This document shows positions 27,945 through 44,563 of a stretch of 64,000 nucleotides of DNA, in pieces. Numbering within the stretch: position 1 is the stretch's first letter; every line of letters starts with the position of its first letter. A program made the translations under genes and the position numbers. The stretch lies in assembly GCF_040412425.1 (NCBI RefSeq), contig NC_089794.1, forward strand, positions 5,088,083-5,152,082, written 5' to 3'. A model generated the notes under the pieces. The model did no database searches and was not told the origin of the DNA. It worked only from the letters and a program-made list of their open reading frames with translations. The DNA comes from Macrobrachium rosenbergii. Taxonomy: Eukaryota > Arthropoda > Malacostraca > Decapoda > Palaemonidae.

Positions 27945-28658
27945 TTACTCGCTAGCAAAGAATAGAGTTTTATTCATAACCACATGAATGAATTCAGCAA
28001 ACTTACTGGAACACTAGTTTCAGCAAAAAAATAAATAAAATAAAATGAAATGGATATTTACAGGAGCTAACAGCATCTCTGAATATTAGTCCGTCTTAGT
28101 ACACATTTCAGTGCTACACAGAATGAACGCAACAGATTTATATATCTCAGACGCTATATCAGGAATTTACTGCAAGGTCAAATTAAGGCTTCTTGATACT
28201 AATGATGCAGGTTCTTCTCCCCAGGAAGGGGATGTTGTGTAGGCACACATATGGAATTCTGGAAAAGGATGTATCCAGATAATAATCTTGTATTACAGAA
28301 ACTCTCACTTGTCATTACTAATCACAAGGGGATGATTCTTAGTTCAGAATGATACGTTTAACACCATGGAGGATAAATTATGTGACTTCACTAGACAACA
28401 ATAATTGTACTTGATAGATAACTTCATAAATGGGATATGTTTTAATAGGCTTCCTTAGCCAGTGACTGCTTAAGAGAAGAAAACTGAACAAGGGAAAATG
28501 AGAGTTTCAGTCGCAGGGAAAGCGAACTGGGAGCAATTGTCAATTTAGGCTCACTGCTAGGTTAGTTAATGCAGTGATCAGTTGCATGAGGTTCCTTGGT
28601 CCGTTGAAATAGCAAATTTCTCCTCGGTTTGAACAAAGGAGGGACGACAGCCTTAAGG
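27945..28658 (-). mobile_element. Gypsy-1-type LTR, copy C, truncated at both ends
   Basis: Close relative of copy A over about 700 bp (CAAAGAATAGAG through CAAATTTCTCCTC). The minus-strand AATAAA is intact (ATGAATAAAAC). The first roughly 150 bp are missing on the left. On the right, homology stops at AGCCTTA, where a Harbinger-like terminus begins. Confidence 0.75.
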
Positions 28659-28840
28659 CTCGTTTACACTAGACTTCACAGCATGCTGCATATGTAAAAC
28701 TCATCACCAACTCCTCCCATAATCTAGTTAGCCCCGCCCACTTGACTGTTCTTCAGGTCGCATATATATAAACCAACCCATCAAGCTTTACAGCACGACT
28801 CATTCAGCCGACGACTATATACATATATATTCTGTAGTAC
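28659..28840 (+). mobile_element. PIF/Harbinger-like terminus inserted in LTR copy C
   Basis: Copy A reads AAGCCTTAGTCACATCTGG where this copy reads CAGCCTTA followed by AGGCTCGTTTACACTAGAC. TTA is the target site of PIF/Harbinger elements, and the new sequence resembles the TIR of the MITE at 45394. The right end of the element is not found; it is lost in the (AT)-rich tract from 28841. Confidence 0.45.
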
Positions 28841-28905
28841 CGTATTTTATATATATATATATTATATATATATATATATAGTATATATATATATTATATA
28901 TATTT
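28841..28905. repeat. Imperfect (AT)n tract
   Basis: About 65 bp of TATATA with interruptions, just left of the Gypsy-2 LTR. Confidence 0.9.
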
Positions 28906-28948
28906 ATGTTATGTTAAAATTAAAACCATATGAAAATACTATGTCATA

Positions 28949-30024
28949 AGTGGCTCTACTCACAAGGTATTTGTAAGTAAAAGATAGGTGAGTTTAAAAT
29001 TACGTGTATTTACATGAAATGAACTATCAGCAGATGAAATGGACTAATCAGGCAGGAAAGGCCTGAGAGGTTAATTATAACTGGGAAAACTTGAAGGTAT
29101 ATCCGTCGGTGTGACGATTCTGACACAAGGCACAGGCAAGAGAGATTTCCACGGCTAACAAACTCTCTGTAAACGGAGAGATTCACGAATTAAAAGCCAG
29201 TAAGGACACAGTAAATTATGCATAAGACAAGGCGAGCACGGGGGGTGCCAGAGAAGCCTTGATCACACAATTTTATGTAATTTTTTAAACACAGGCATTT
29301 ATGTAGCACTGCCCTAACAAGGTAAGGTTGATATGGAAATACTGGGACTTAGACATGTAAATTGAAAATTTAGTATGAGAATTAAAGCAGTGTGACCGAC
29401 TGGAATAACCTCTGCAACAGATCACTTTACCGTGTAGAAGAGGTGGCCTTAGCAAGGTAATGGCTGCAGAGGAGGGTAAGGGCTTCACTGGTAAGAATAC
29501 TAAGGTTCCCCACAAGATAGGACCACTTGGTAGGGATGGCTCTCTGAAGGAGGTGGGAATGGAGGGGGAGATGTGTCACTCTCCCGTCCAGCTATGTCTC
29601 TCTCACTTGTTCCTTCTGTGAGGCCCTTATACGACTTCAGTCAGGGATTAGGAGATCAGCTGGTGTCATTTCCCTATGCGCATGCATTATTTATAACTCA
29701 AGATCCAGTTACTCATGCCAGATGTCCTTTCCCTTAATCTGTGTCGCTGGCTTTATTCTGCCTCCGGCCACAGTTAGCCTCTACACAACCTTGTGTCTGT
29801 AAACAAAAGTGTTCTGTAGCGTCACATGTTTGAGAAGATGTTCTGTAGTGTCACATGTTTGAGAAGAGAAAGTTGAAAGGGATATACAGAGTGTGATTAA
29901 CTGATTGAGGGAGGAGCCAATATTCCTTTCGCCCTTCCTTGTTAGGCAGTGCCAAAATTCACTGTTGTATTTTCCAGCATTAAATTAAGCATTTGGTGGC
30001 TGGGATGCTAGGAAAGATATAGCA
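28949..30024 (-). mobile_element. Gypsy-2 3' LTR (left copy)
   Basis: Direct repeat, in the same orientation, of 35541-36543. Shared blocks are GGCTCTACT, AAGGTATTTGTAAGTAAA, GTTAATTATA, GAATTAAAAGCCAGTAAGG-type sequence, TAAGGGCTTCACTGGTAAGA and GCATTTGGTGGCTGGGATGC. On the minus strand a TATAAG promoter candidate lies at 29631-29626 and is conserved in the right copy. The right edge is set at ATAGCA (30024), next to a pyrimidine run that would be the polypurine tract on the minus strand. Confidence 0.8.
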
Positions 30025-30040
30025 ACTCCCCTGCCCAAGT
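30025..30040 (-). promoter_or_regulatory. Polypurine tract candidate of Gypsy-2
   Basis: Minus strand reads GGGCAGGGGAGT directly before TGCTATATC, which would be the LTR start. Weaker than the Gypsy-1 tract because of the internal C. Confidence 0.4.
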
Positions 30041-31004
30041 TGACATTTTCACCTTCAGTTAGGTGAGATTGTCTACCAAACCTAGGATTCAGCTGACAAA
30101 TGCTTTATATTACTCTAATTTTATCATTAATGGCACACATGTATATTTATTAACCTAAATCTCTCTTCGTCATATGAGATATCTGAAAATTTACTTGATA
30201 AAGAATTCTATATTTTACGTTAATAGTAGAGTAAGGAAAAAATAAAGGTTTTAACCTTAGATTCCTGTTACTTTAAAACAGGAACATTTACAACTATAAG
30301 AAAGTTACTGTAAATATTAAAAACAATAACTGTAAATTATTTCCTTAAGGTAAATCTTAAAATAATCATGCACTTAACCTTTAGTAGTTTTTACAGTCAA
30401 AGACATGCAATTTCTGCCTTGATGAGGCATTACAATGAAATATACAGGATCTTCATTAGGTGTCGCCATGGCACTGAGGTCAATGGTGCTTATGAGAACA
30501 AGGCTAAGCACAATGAAGGACAGACATATATGTAAAGTACACGGTCTTCTCTATTCACGGACTCAGGATTTAAATTACAAGGGAATAACAAAGAAGGCAA
30601 ATTATAATGTTAAAGAAAAATTATGGTTAATATGCCCGAAATTATACTCTTTAGCCTATGAGAATGACTTAAGTTTTTTCTTTTTCCCAAGAGGTTTCAA
30701 AGGGAAGTCATAGGACTTAAAAAATTGGGATGCCTGTCAATTGCACTCTGCATTGGAAGAGTGGGAAGCAAGGTAAAATATAAGCCCTTTGTGAGGTGTA
30801 AAATTATATGATTAATTGAATGAAATAATGAAAGGAAAAATGTTGAAGGAAAAGAATAAATTACTGAGTTATAAGGAAAATAAATAGGTGAGGAAACCTG
30901 ACACCCTCTTCTGGATAGAGGTGCCAAGGAACTTCTTAGGATAAAAGGATGGCAATGTGCCAAATTTGCACTGGTGCCAGAAAAGTTCAGCAGCTCTCTT
31001 TAAG
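30041..31004. other. Gypsy-2 internal non-coding region
   Basis: Between the protease tail and the 3' LTR. Short open frames without motifs; no polymerase or integrase residues found. Confidence 0.5.
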
Positions 31005-33443
31005 CTACCTAATGTTACCTACGCCCGTGATTTCTGCTGCAGATCTTTTTAGGCTGATGGTTCTCCTTGGTAGGGGAATTGGTCGAATCAAGCCTGAGGA
31101 GGACATTGGAATGCCACCTGTGTCGGCTTCTTTGGTGGCCGAACCAGAGGCATTCATTTCAGTTTGTACCCCAGGTCGTTGCAGTTCTGTGAGTTCATCA
31201 GCCATTTGAGACACTGCAGAATCCTTATCCATGGTCATGTCCACGGGGGACCAGGAAAGAGAGGAAGAGGTCACAGTGGGCGTGACAGGCTCGCAGGTTA
31301 CCATGACCAGCTCAGGCACAGGTTGCAGAGGCTGCACCTTTGGTTGAGCTTTCGCTGTGGTCGGAAGAGTCCATCTTTCTTACTGGCACTGGTAGCGGAG
31401 CCAGGTCGGGAGAAGAGAGGGGATCCTGAGTGGGATCTCTTGAATGGAGATCGGGGGCGTGCTCTGGTGCTGGCACTAAGGCAGGGTCAGGCACTAATAT
31501 TTGATTTAGAATTTGCTTATCGTTCGGGACAGACGGAGCTTGGCACTGTTCAGTGCACGCAAGTGTCACTGGCAGAGAATGTGAATCAAGGTTGGGATCA
31601 CCTCAAGGGAAATCTAGTTGGTACCTTGGCACTGGCACTGGGGCAGGGCCAGGGACCCGAAATGGATCTAGAATCGATCTTGAGGGAGGGAGCCACTGCA
31701 CATCATACTCAGGTGGTACTGATAGTGGAATGAATGCAGGCGTTTGAGGCTTACTTGTGCCTAATGAATGATTTGGGGGATTTGGACTCCTGGATTGCTG
31801 TAACTTAGATGGGGGCTGGACTTCCTGTCCCAGGAGGATGTCATAATTTCCAGGAATATAGCTTGCTACTGCAAGGTTGCAGATTTTAGATAGATGAGGT
31901 CTTGTGACTCTCAACTGAACAGTAGGGAGTATCATTTTGAATTGACTGATACCCTCAATTGTGACGAGTTTATGTCGGTTAACAGTAGCTCCATAGGGAA
32001 CTTTGTCTTTCCTTATGAGGGAAATTTGCATGCCCGAGTCATCAAATGCCTTGACCTGGCGTGCGGGGTATCTACCTCAAGGAGGTGCCACATATGGGAC
32101 CCTTGGCTTGAGGTTCTAAGGACTTTGGATTTGTAACTGTTGAGGCAATGGCAGTAGTACTTGATTTATTATTAGGGCATTTTGCACAGGTGGGAGAGTG
32201 GCCACAAACTCTGCAAGCTGTGCAATAGCTCTGGCTGTAATCCTCTTCATGGCACTGCCCCTGAGGAGGGTCCAGGCATGTTAGTTGGTAGATTCCCAGG
32301 AGAGGTTTTGAAAGGTGCTGTGAGAGGCACCAGGGGCTTGTTTTGGCACTGCTCGGTGGAATGTCCAGCTTTCTTGCAGAACCCACACACAACAGATTTC
32401 CTGCCTCCTTGGGCATGTTGCCCATTCTTGGGTGGGGGACGTTGGGTGTGCTTTAGATGAAAGAAGGTGGGCATATTTTACATCCCAGTGAACTTACATG
32501 GGCGTGATGGGTGTCCCACGTGTTGGCAAGGCGACAGCACTCCTCAAGAGTTGTGGGGGCTATTCAGGACCTTTTTTACATGGGTTGCTAGGGCGGAAGT
32601 GGGCATGATATAAAATTTTTTCAGTCTTGAACTGTTGAGGATGTCCTTGGAGGTGGGAGACTTGAATGTTCAGCCCAGGTCTTTCCTGCTTTTTTATCTG
32701 GCCTCTAGCGTCGTCTCCAGCGTTCGGGGCTGATCTCATATGCCTTTGTGATCGCCTGGCACACTTCCTCCCATTTCCCTTGATCCGCCTCAGGGAGGCC
32801 ATTGAAAGCAATTAGACCCTTTCCTCCAAGGAATTTTCCCAAGAGTAGGGAGACTTCTGCAGAAGTGAATGGGTTTCGCTAAGGACCCTTTCTGGCTGAT
32901 CGAGCCCCACCTTGGGCTTGGCCTCGGTCCACTTGGGTATAAAGGTATGAGCCTGAGTGAGGGCAGATGTACCAGGGGCTGGAGAGGAGCTGGAAGTGCC
33001 AATTTGGGCCATCTGGAGCTCATGGCCCCGCTGCTTTTCCTCCCTTTCGAGACTATCCTTTCTTTCCTGTATTTTTCTTGCAAGTCTATCCAGCCTATCT
33101 TGCTCTTCCTTCTTCTCCTGTCTGTCTTGTTCTTCCTTCTTCTCCTTTCTTTCTTGTTTTTCCTTTGTGAGTTTATCTAGCCTATCTTGCTCTTCCTTCT
33201 TCACCTTTCTCTCTTGTTCTTCCTTCTTCTCCTTTCTCTCTTGTTCTTCCTTGGCGAGTTTATCTAGCCTATCTTGCTCTTCCTTCTTCACCTTTCTTTC
33301 AGCCTCTCTCTCTCCGCCTTGGCATCGTCTATTCTCTATTGGATCCACTCCCTCAGGGCTTATCCTGACAGTCCCATGTCCTTTTTAGCAGGCATATAGA
33401 ACGTGAAGTCCTCATTTTGCTGGGTTCTGGATGTCCTAGACAT
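31005..33443 (-). pseudogene. Gypsy-2 gag-protease polyprotein, frameshifted
   Basis: Likely start ATG at 33443 (MSRTSRTQQNEDFTFY), with a stop after about 26 codons. A Lys/Glu-rich coiled coil follows, with EEQERK/KEEQDR repeats (about 33340-33050). The gag core shows HTFIPKWTEAKP and LEARYKKAGKTWAEH-type segments. The zinc knuckle CGFCKKAGHSTEQC is at 32346-32387 and a second Cys/His cluster (CTACRVCGHSPTC) at about 32190. The retropepsin-like domain has a DSG triad (DDSG at 32032-32043), then GISQFKMILPTVQLRVTRPH and IPGNYDILLGQ, the flap and C-terminal strand of Gypsy proteases. A Pro-rich tail with EQCQAPSVPND resembles ELCQAPSVWD in Gypsy-1, so the two elements are related. Multiple frameshifts disable it. 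No RT, RNase H or integrase follows. Confidence 0.88.
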
Positions 33444-33479
33444 CTTGAGATAACACTTATATGGGCATGACCATTTAGA

Positions 33480-33780
33480 AAATCAATATGTCTGAAAAGA
33501 CCCCTAAGTTTGTTTGTGATGAACTGTTCAGTATGTCTAAAAGACTCGGTTGTTTCTTGATGAACGAATTTTAATATTTCTGAATAAGATGTAGTTTTTT
33601 CGTGATGAACGAAATTTAATATGCCTGAATAAGACGTAGTTTGTTCGTGATGAAAGAATTTGTAATATGTCTGAATAGGACTTAGTTTGGTCGTGATGAA
33701 CGAATTTTTAATATGTTTGAATAAGACTTAGTTTGTTTGTGATGAACAAATTTTAATGTTTGAAAAGACGTAAATTGTAT
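33480..33780. repeat. 45-bp tandem repeat in the Gypsy-2 leader
   Basis: Six to seven units of about 45 bp, each with AATATGTCTGAATAAGAC and CGTGATGAACGAATTTT variants, lying between gag and the 5' LTR. Confidence 0.8.
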
Positions 33781-33789
33781 TCTATTTCA

Positions 33790-34150
33790 TGCACAGACTC
33801 GGCTGGCTATTGCGTGAATGTTGGGGTTTTTTGGTTCACCTCGCAGGACGTGATATGTTCGCAGGGAACTGATTTGGATTTTGTCTCATAAGGCATGTGG
33901 TTTCGGATTCACGCACGGACTTGGCCCGCTATCGCTTGAATCTTAAGGCTTGGTTCGGGAGTGTTTGCCTGGTCCCGAGAATTTTCTTGTATTGGTTTTG
34001 CCTCATAGGGCGTGGATTCGTTTGCAAGGAATTGGTTTGGTTTTGTGTCAAAGGACATAGGAAGTTTGATTTTATTTAACGCATGTACCAGGCCAGCTAG
34101 GGTGTGAATTTGAGTTTGCTCGGGGAGCATTTGCCCATTCCCGAGGAATT
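33790..34150. repeat. Longer degenerate tandem repeat in the Gypsy-2 leader
   Basis: Three imperfect units of about 120-150 bp share GACTYGGCYNGCTAT, GCGTGAAT/CTTGAATCTT, TTGCCTGGTCCCGAG-type and TTTTGYCTCATARGGC blocks. Confidence 0.6.
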
Positions 34151-35121
34151 TGGTCTTTCTTGTGATAAGAAAAAATTTTCATTTTAGGGGATTCCCGATA
34201 TGGGTTAGGTTCGAAAACTCACTGAGCGTCGTGAAACTCTTAGAATAATAACGCCAACAATAAAAAAAGAAAAAAAAAAGAAACGACATAACGAAAACAT
34301 TAAAAAAAAAAAAATTCGAGAGACACTGGGATACTGGTCCAGAGGTGGGATAAGGTTTACGTACTGAGGCAAACTGGTGGTTTAGAAACCAGCCATTTTA
34401 GAAGTGCACTTCTATTTATTTTTATAGAAGTGATAAGTTCATCTTCGAGAGACAGAAAATTTAAAATTATATTATTTGTAAGTTACACTGATAAATGTAC
34501 ATATGTTGCCAACCCTAATAAAAGCCTTTTCCTCCAATCTAATATAGGTTCAAAACTTAACTCTATTATACACGGGTGCTGTTTGCCTAGGTCACGTGCC
34601 TATGAATTTCCCTTTCTCTATTTATAGCCTTCCTCGCATGTGCCCTGAAAAGGGTAGTAACTACTTGGGTTTTTGCTAGGTTAAGTAACTGACAACTCAA
34701 GGTTGTCTGGTATGCACCTGGCAACAAAGGACAATGACCAACATGGGAATTTTCCCAAGACTGACCCTGCTTATACGAACATATTATCCCGCTTATGGTT
34801 TATTTAGAGGAACCCAAATATAAAAAGTTTCTCTTAGGCTTACCCAAAATTACCCTGGGAATGACGTGAAGACCACCTGGTCACAGTGGACTTTAAGCAA
34901 AACAAAAGATAACCACAAAGAAACAAAAAAAAAAAAGGTTCCTTATGCTTATGAATGAAATAGCAAGCAGTTATTTGAATGGAAACACTTAGAATTTATC
35001 ACGTGTGGTGCTGTATGGAGGAATGTGTATAAATGAAAATATGAAGCACATTTGTTTGCCTTTTCTGAGATTTTACTCTATAATGAGGAATGATGCAGTT
35101 TGCTAACGGATTCCTAACAGC

Positions 35122-35179
<58 letters not shown>

Positions 35180-35540
35180 AACTCTCTGAATTCCAGCGGT
35201 ACAAGATTTGCTGGCTGGCCCACGTGGGACCTAAACATGTGCCTAGCTAAAATTCCAAGACAGATTCATTTCTTTGTCTTACAGCCAGCCTAGCTTCTCT
35301 AGTCACTGATACAGCAAGTTGCAAAGGGGGAGGAGGTTCAATTCTGCAGCACTGCTTGCAAGATCTAAGACTCGGTCGCCACTTTTACAATTTAACTTGG
35401 GGAAATGTTTATCATGAGCCAGTTGTAGGCTTTAAATGAATGATTTCGTTACTTACCTCTATTTTTCTACAAAATCTGACTATTGTTGATTCAGGAAATA
35501 GTAAAAATCAAGGAAAAAAGGGGGATTTAACTGAAATAGG
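34151..35540. other. Gypsy-2 5' leader
   Basis: A-rich, no gene. Contains (GA)n at 35124-35177. The minus strand at 35383-35371 reads TGGCGACCGAGTC, similar to Gypsy primer-binding sites. If it is the real site, the LTR extends left to about 35385, which the left LTR copy does not show. Confidence 0.4.
35124..35177. repeat. (GA)n microsatellite
   Basis: About 54 bp of GA dinucleotides. Confidence 0.97.
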
Positions 35541-36891
<1,351 letters not shown>

Positions 36892-36904
36892 GTGTGTTTG
36901 GGGG

Positions 36905-37010
36905 TGTCTTTCTAGCTCGACTGTTAGAGTCCTCTCCTCATCAGCGATAATATCTTGGTTCAAGTCTCAGCGAAGTCTAACTAGCACCAGGTGCAGTTCG
37001 TTAAAACCCA
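36905..37010 (+). repeat. tRNA-like SINE head
   Basis: A-box-like TAGCTCGACTGTTAGAGTC (36913-36931) and B box GGTTCAAGTCT (36959-36969) at tRNA-like spacing, followed by CTAACTAGCACCAGGTGCAG. Probably a 5' fragment of a tRNA-derived SINE; a functional tRNA is unlikely because the acceptor arms do not pair. Confidence 0.55.
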
Positions 37011-37920
37011 TAATTCCCCTGTTGACCTAAGCATTGAATTTTGTTCACGTTCCTTTTAAGAAATTCTTGATTGCGCTTTGTCTTTAATGTCTGGAAATGA
37101 GCTACTATATTATATTTGGTTATAATCTAGTTATCTCACCAGAAACATAGCACTGCATAAATGAAACCCCAGAGAAAAAAATGGTGTTCATTAGTACATG
37201 CAACTGTTTCCTCATAAACAATATTTTCATTTGTAAGTTTGCTTTGTATTAAAGCTGGGGTACTTTATTCTCGTTTTACTGTACTTATTCAGATGACTAT
37301 TTGTGGTTCATGTTTGCAACTTTAATTGCTTTCAAACACAGCAGCCTTGCTCTACAAAAAAGAGAAGCGACTGCTCCTGTTATTTTTACTTCAGTTAATT
37401 TGAAGAAGAATGGTTTTCGTTTTGTTCGCAAAGGCAAAAATTCTTGTTACGAATTTCATGGAAGAGAACAAGAGAGAAGTATTTTGATGTTCTTGTCTTT
37501 CGTAAATGACAGCCCTGTTACTCAAAAAAAAAAAAAAAGTTACTAGGAAATAATACCTTCCAGATCTGGCACTTTCACAACAGAATAACTTGGCCCCTTT
37601 AGAAAAGAGTTGCTGGTTGCCGTTTGTCACTCACTTGATTTGCACAAAATTGAGGAAACTTACAAAGTTAAATAATTTGCATTTATTTAAGAATATTAAA
37701 ACAGATATATAAATTAACCGAGTTTCCTCAACTTCTGTAATGAAAACAAACAAAAGCGCCCATTTATGCCACTTCAAACTGTTCAGAACGATAATCTGAC
37801 GATAAAATGTTATTTCAGAGGTCTCAGGAAACGCGAAGGAGATGCAAGCAATTTTACATTCTTGAAGTCAAAGGCATCGAGTAGATTCTCAAGCATGGCT
37901 CCAATGCTGAGTTTGAACTG
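37011..37920. other. Unique sequence, no feature seen
   Basis: No coding motif; a short poly(A) run lies near 37526. Confidence 0.45.
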
Positions 37921-38181
37921 AACTGAATACAGAGTTTAGGCCAAAGGCCAAGCTACGAGATCTATGAGGTTATTCAGCGCTGAAACGGAAATTGACAGTA
38001 AAAGGTTTGAAAGGTGTAACAGGAGGAAAACCTCGCAGTTGCACTATGAATCAATTGTTAGGAGAGGGTGGAAAGTAAGATGGAAGAAAGAATATGAGAG
38101 GAGGTACAGTAAAAGTGACGAAGGGGTTTCCTACAGTGCACCGCATGAGGTGCACTAATGGCACTACCCCCATACGGGGGT
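37921..38181 (+). repeat. Family F repeat, near-complete copy
   Basis: Carries the GGCCAAAGGCC palindrome (about 37939), GAGGTTATTCAGCGC, GGAGGAAAACCTCGCAGTTG and GGAGAGGGTGG. The 3' end has two foldbacks: TGCACC-GCATGA-GGTGCA and ACCCCCATACGGGGGT (38166-38181). No ORF with motifs. Confidence 0.8.
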
Positions 38182-38219
38182 CCAATGCCGAGGATAGCGA
38201 GCACAAAGAGGCTCCCATT

Positions 38220-38990
38220 TATTTAAGATTTTCCTCACGTGTGTAATAAGGGTGACTTATGATTGACCATATCCCTGTTGTGTTCGACCGTTTTTACTTA
38301 CATCTAATTTATTTACACCCAGAGTGTATGACAAGGCTAACTTATATTTAGGCCTACCTGTTTTTCAGGACGTGTAATTAGGCTGACTTACATTTAATCA
38401 TTTTCCTGGCTTATATCATAAGGCTGACATATGCTTGAATATATTTCTGGTATATATTACAAGGCTGAGTTTTATTCAGCCATGTTCCGGAGTGTACATT
38501 GCTTAGCCATTTTCTTAAGCGCATAACGAGGGTGATTTATGTTTACCTATTTCCCTGGGGAAATCATGTTCTCGCAGTACATAACGATGCTCACTCACTC
38601 CTAAATTTGACAATTTTCCTGCCGTTTAAAATAAGGCTTACTTAAATTTAACTAATTTCCTGATGTGTACAATAAGGCTTACTGTTATTCTACTCTAGTT
38701 CTGACATATATAATGCGGTTGATTTATAATTAACCATATTTTTACATGTATAACGAGGTTGACTTATTTTCAATAATTTTTTGCTTGTAATGCGCTCACT
38801 TTGATTCAGTCAGTTTCTGAACATTTATTACATGATTTTAAATCTGACCATGTTCTTGACCTGTATATCGTGGCTGACTTACTTTTAACCGTATTTCTGA
38901 TGTGTACACCAAGTTTGCTTACAGTTAGCCCTTTTCCTGACTTTTGCTTTACTGCTGATTTTTTTTTTCTACCCATTTTCTCAGGTTGAC
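38220..38990. repeat. Degenerate satellite, period about 41 bp
   Basis: About 17 diverged units built on TGTRTAATAAGGCTGACTTA plus a TTAACCATTTTCCTG-like second half. Successive AAGGCTGACT motifs lie 40-42 bp apart where best preserved (about 38376, 38418, 38459; 38632, 38672, 38712, 38754). Confidence 0.75.
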
Positions 38991-39450
38991 CGATGCACTG
39001 ATAATGAAAAAGATTCAGATAATGAACTTCTACGCCCTTATAAAGTTCAGAAGAGACTTCCATTTCAACATAAAGTTTTTGACAATAAAAACATAGGAAT
39101 CCTGGAGTGTTATTACAAGTCAAGCGCTCGTGAGTCAACTGATTTAGTCCATTGTTAAGTCTTCTCTAAAAAGCAAAACCTCTCGTATTCTTCTCTGCTT
39201 CCTGAGTCACTTAACATGTATCGATTTAAAATACAGATTTGATTTTACCTGAGCACTAACGGGGTCCCACTTCTCTACACCTGAGTGTGCATGTGCTGTT
39301 ACTTGACAGTTTTGGTATAGTGCTCTGTTTTCTAAGTAAAAAAATGGACTTTTGCTATTACCTGAGAGTTCCTAGCACTTTAATCTGTTTCCTGAGTGTC
39401 TAACCTGAATCCATCTTAAATGTAGAATTACCGTTGTTTAGGATTTCTGA

Positions 39451-39548
39451 TCATTAAGTTAAAGTTCATCGGGAATGGTAATTAGCTATCAAATCCCTTT
39501 CATTAAGTTCAAGTTCAACGGGAATGGTCATTAGCTATCAAATCCCTA
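39451..39548. repeat. 49-bp tandem duplication
   Basis: Two adjacent copies (39451-39499 and 39500-39548) that begin TCATTAAGTT and end CTATCAAATCCCT, with a few substitutions. Confidence 0.95.
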
Positions 39549-41140
<1,592 letters not shown>

Positions 41141-41144
41141 TACG

Positions 41145-41407
<263 letters not shown>

Positions 41408-41447
41408 TTTATATTGTATTCATCTCAATCACGAAGATAAAATATTA

Positions 41448-43339
<1,892 letters not shown>

Positions 43340-43391
<52 letters not shown>
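43340..43391. repeat. (AT)n microsatellite
   Basis: About 52 bp of TA. Confidence 0.97.
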
Positions 43392-43396
<5 letters not shown>

Positions 43397-43722
43397 CCAA
43401 TACAGGAAACATAAAATCCAGGTCAGGGCTCTTGCCAGTAAATAAAATAATCCTACTATTATTACTTCTTGAGCCTAATTATGCATGGAGCGACCACGAC
43501 AATGTAAAAGGCTTCAGTGAATCTGTAACTGACTTTCAAAATACCTTTGACTCATAACGCTATTCATGACAACGAATCCACAAAGTGGAGGTTTCCAAAA
43601 GGCGATCACCTCAGTGAGATCATAACAGAATAAATGAAAGGCAACATGACGAGACGAAGGGTGCAGGTGACTCACAGCCTTTCCCAGAAAACTCTTTAAC
43701 AAATAAAAATTAGACACACTCA

Positions 43723-43861
<139 letters not shown>

Positions 43862-43904
43862 TGTGGAACTAAGCAACACATGAGCTTGTGTTTCACAGAA
43901 GCAA

Positions 43905-43975
43905 ATTTCCGACTTACATCAGGATTGAACCCCAGTCTTCCAGATGAAAGGCCAGAGTGCTACCAGTTGACAAAC
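43905..43975 (-). repeat. tRNA-like SINE head
   Basis: On the minus strand an A-box region TCAACTGGTAGCACTCTGGC (43970-43951) is followed by the B box GGGGTTCAATC (43933-43923). Spacing fits a tRNA. Probably SINE-derived; a related head in the opposite orientation lies at 44147. Confidence 0.6.
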
Positions 43976-44139
43976 AACAGGTCATATAAGAAATTTGAAC
44001 TTTTGTACTTAACTCCATCACATTCAAACTGAAGGGGTAATTCGAATGAAATACTACCAATTGACCAACTCATGGGTCGGGAGGATGGGCAAAAACCTCA
44101 GGTACAGTTCTTAGGTTCCTAATTCTTATACAGTATGAC

Positions 44140-44205
44140 CTGTTTGGGTCAGATGGTAGCACCCTGGTCTTTATTTTGAGAGGTGGGGTTCAATCACGAA
44201 GTGAG
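44140..44205 (+). repeat. tRNA-like SINE head
   Basis: GGTCAGATGGTAGCACCCTG (about 44147) and GGGGTTCAATC (44184-44194) match the boxes of the inverted copy at 43905-43975. Followed directly by (AT)n. Confidence 0.6.
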
Positions 44206-44211
44206 TCAAAA

Positions 44212-44214
<3 letters not shown>

Positions 44215-44294
<80 letters not shown>
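44215..44294. repeat. (AT)n microsatellite
   Basis: About 80 bp of TA repeat. Confidence 0.97.
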
Positions 44295-44298
<4 letters not shown>

Positions 44299-44563
44299 AA
44301 CATTTATATACATACATATATAATCAAATCAAAAGGCTAGACATGCACAATAAAGGGGAATGAAATGTATATTGGATGACATTTGCTGAAAGAACTCTTT
44401 TATAACGAAAACCTATTTTGTTCAGCCTACCGCCTGCCTTCACACACACTCCAATGACTGCCTTCAGAATGTTTGTGCCCTTGACATTTCCCTCAGCAAC
44501 AGAATATTTGATATGGAAATTGGATGCTGTTTCCCAAAAGTCATTCAGTGATAACGTAGGAAA

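Noticed and set aside
32957..33388. 143-codon plus-strand Ser/Phe/Leu-rich frame (FLSCSSFFSFL repeats)
   Set aside because: It is the antisense shadow of the Lys/Glu-rich coiled coil of the Gypsy-2 gag on the minus strand.
34990..35540. Extending the Gypsy-2 LTR left to the TGGCGACCGAG motif at 35371
   Set aside because: The left LTR copy shows no matching sequence beyond about 28949, so the extra 150 bp cannot be confirmed as LTR.
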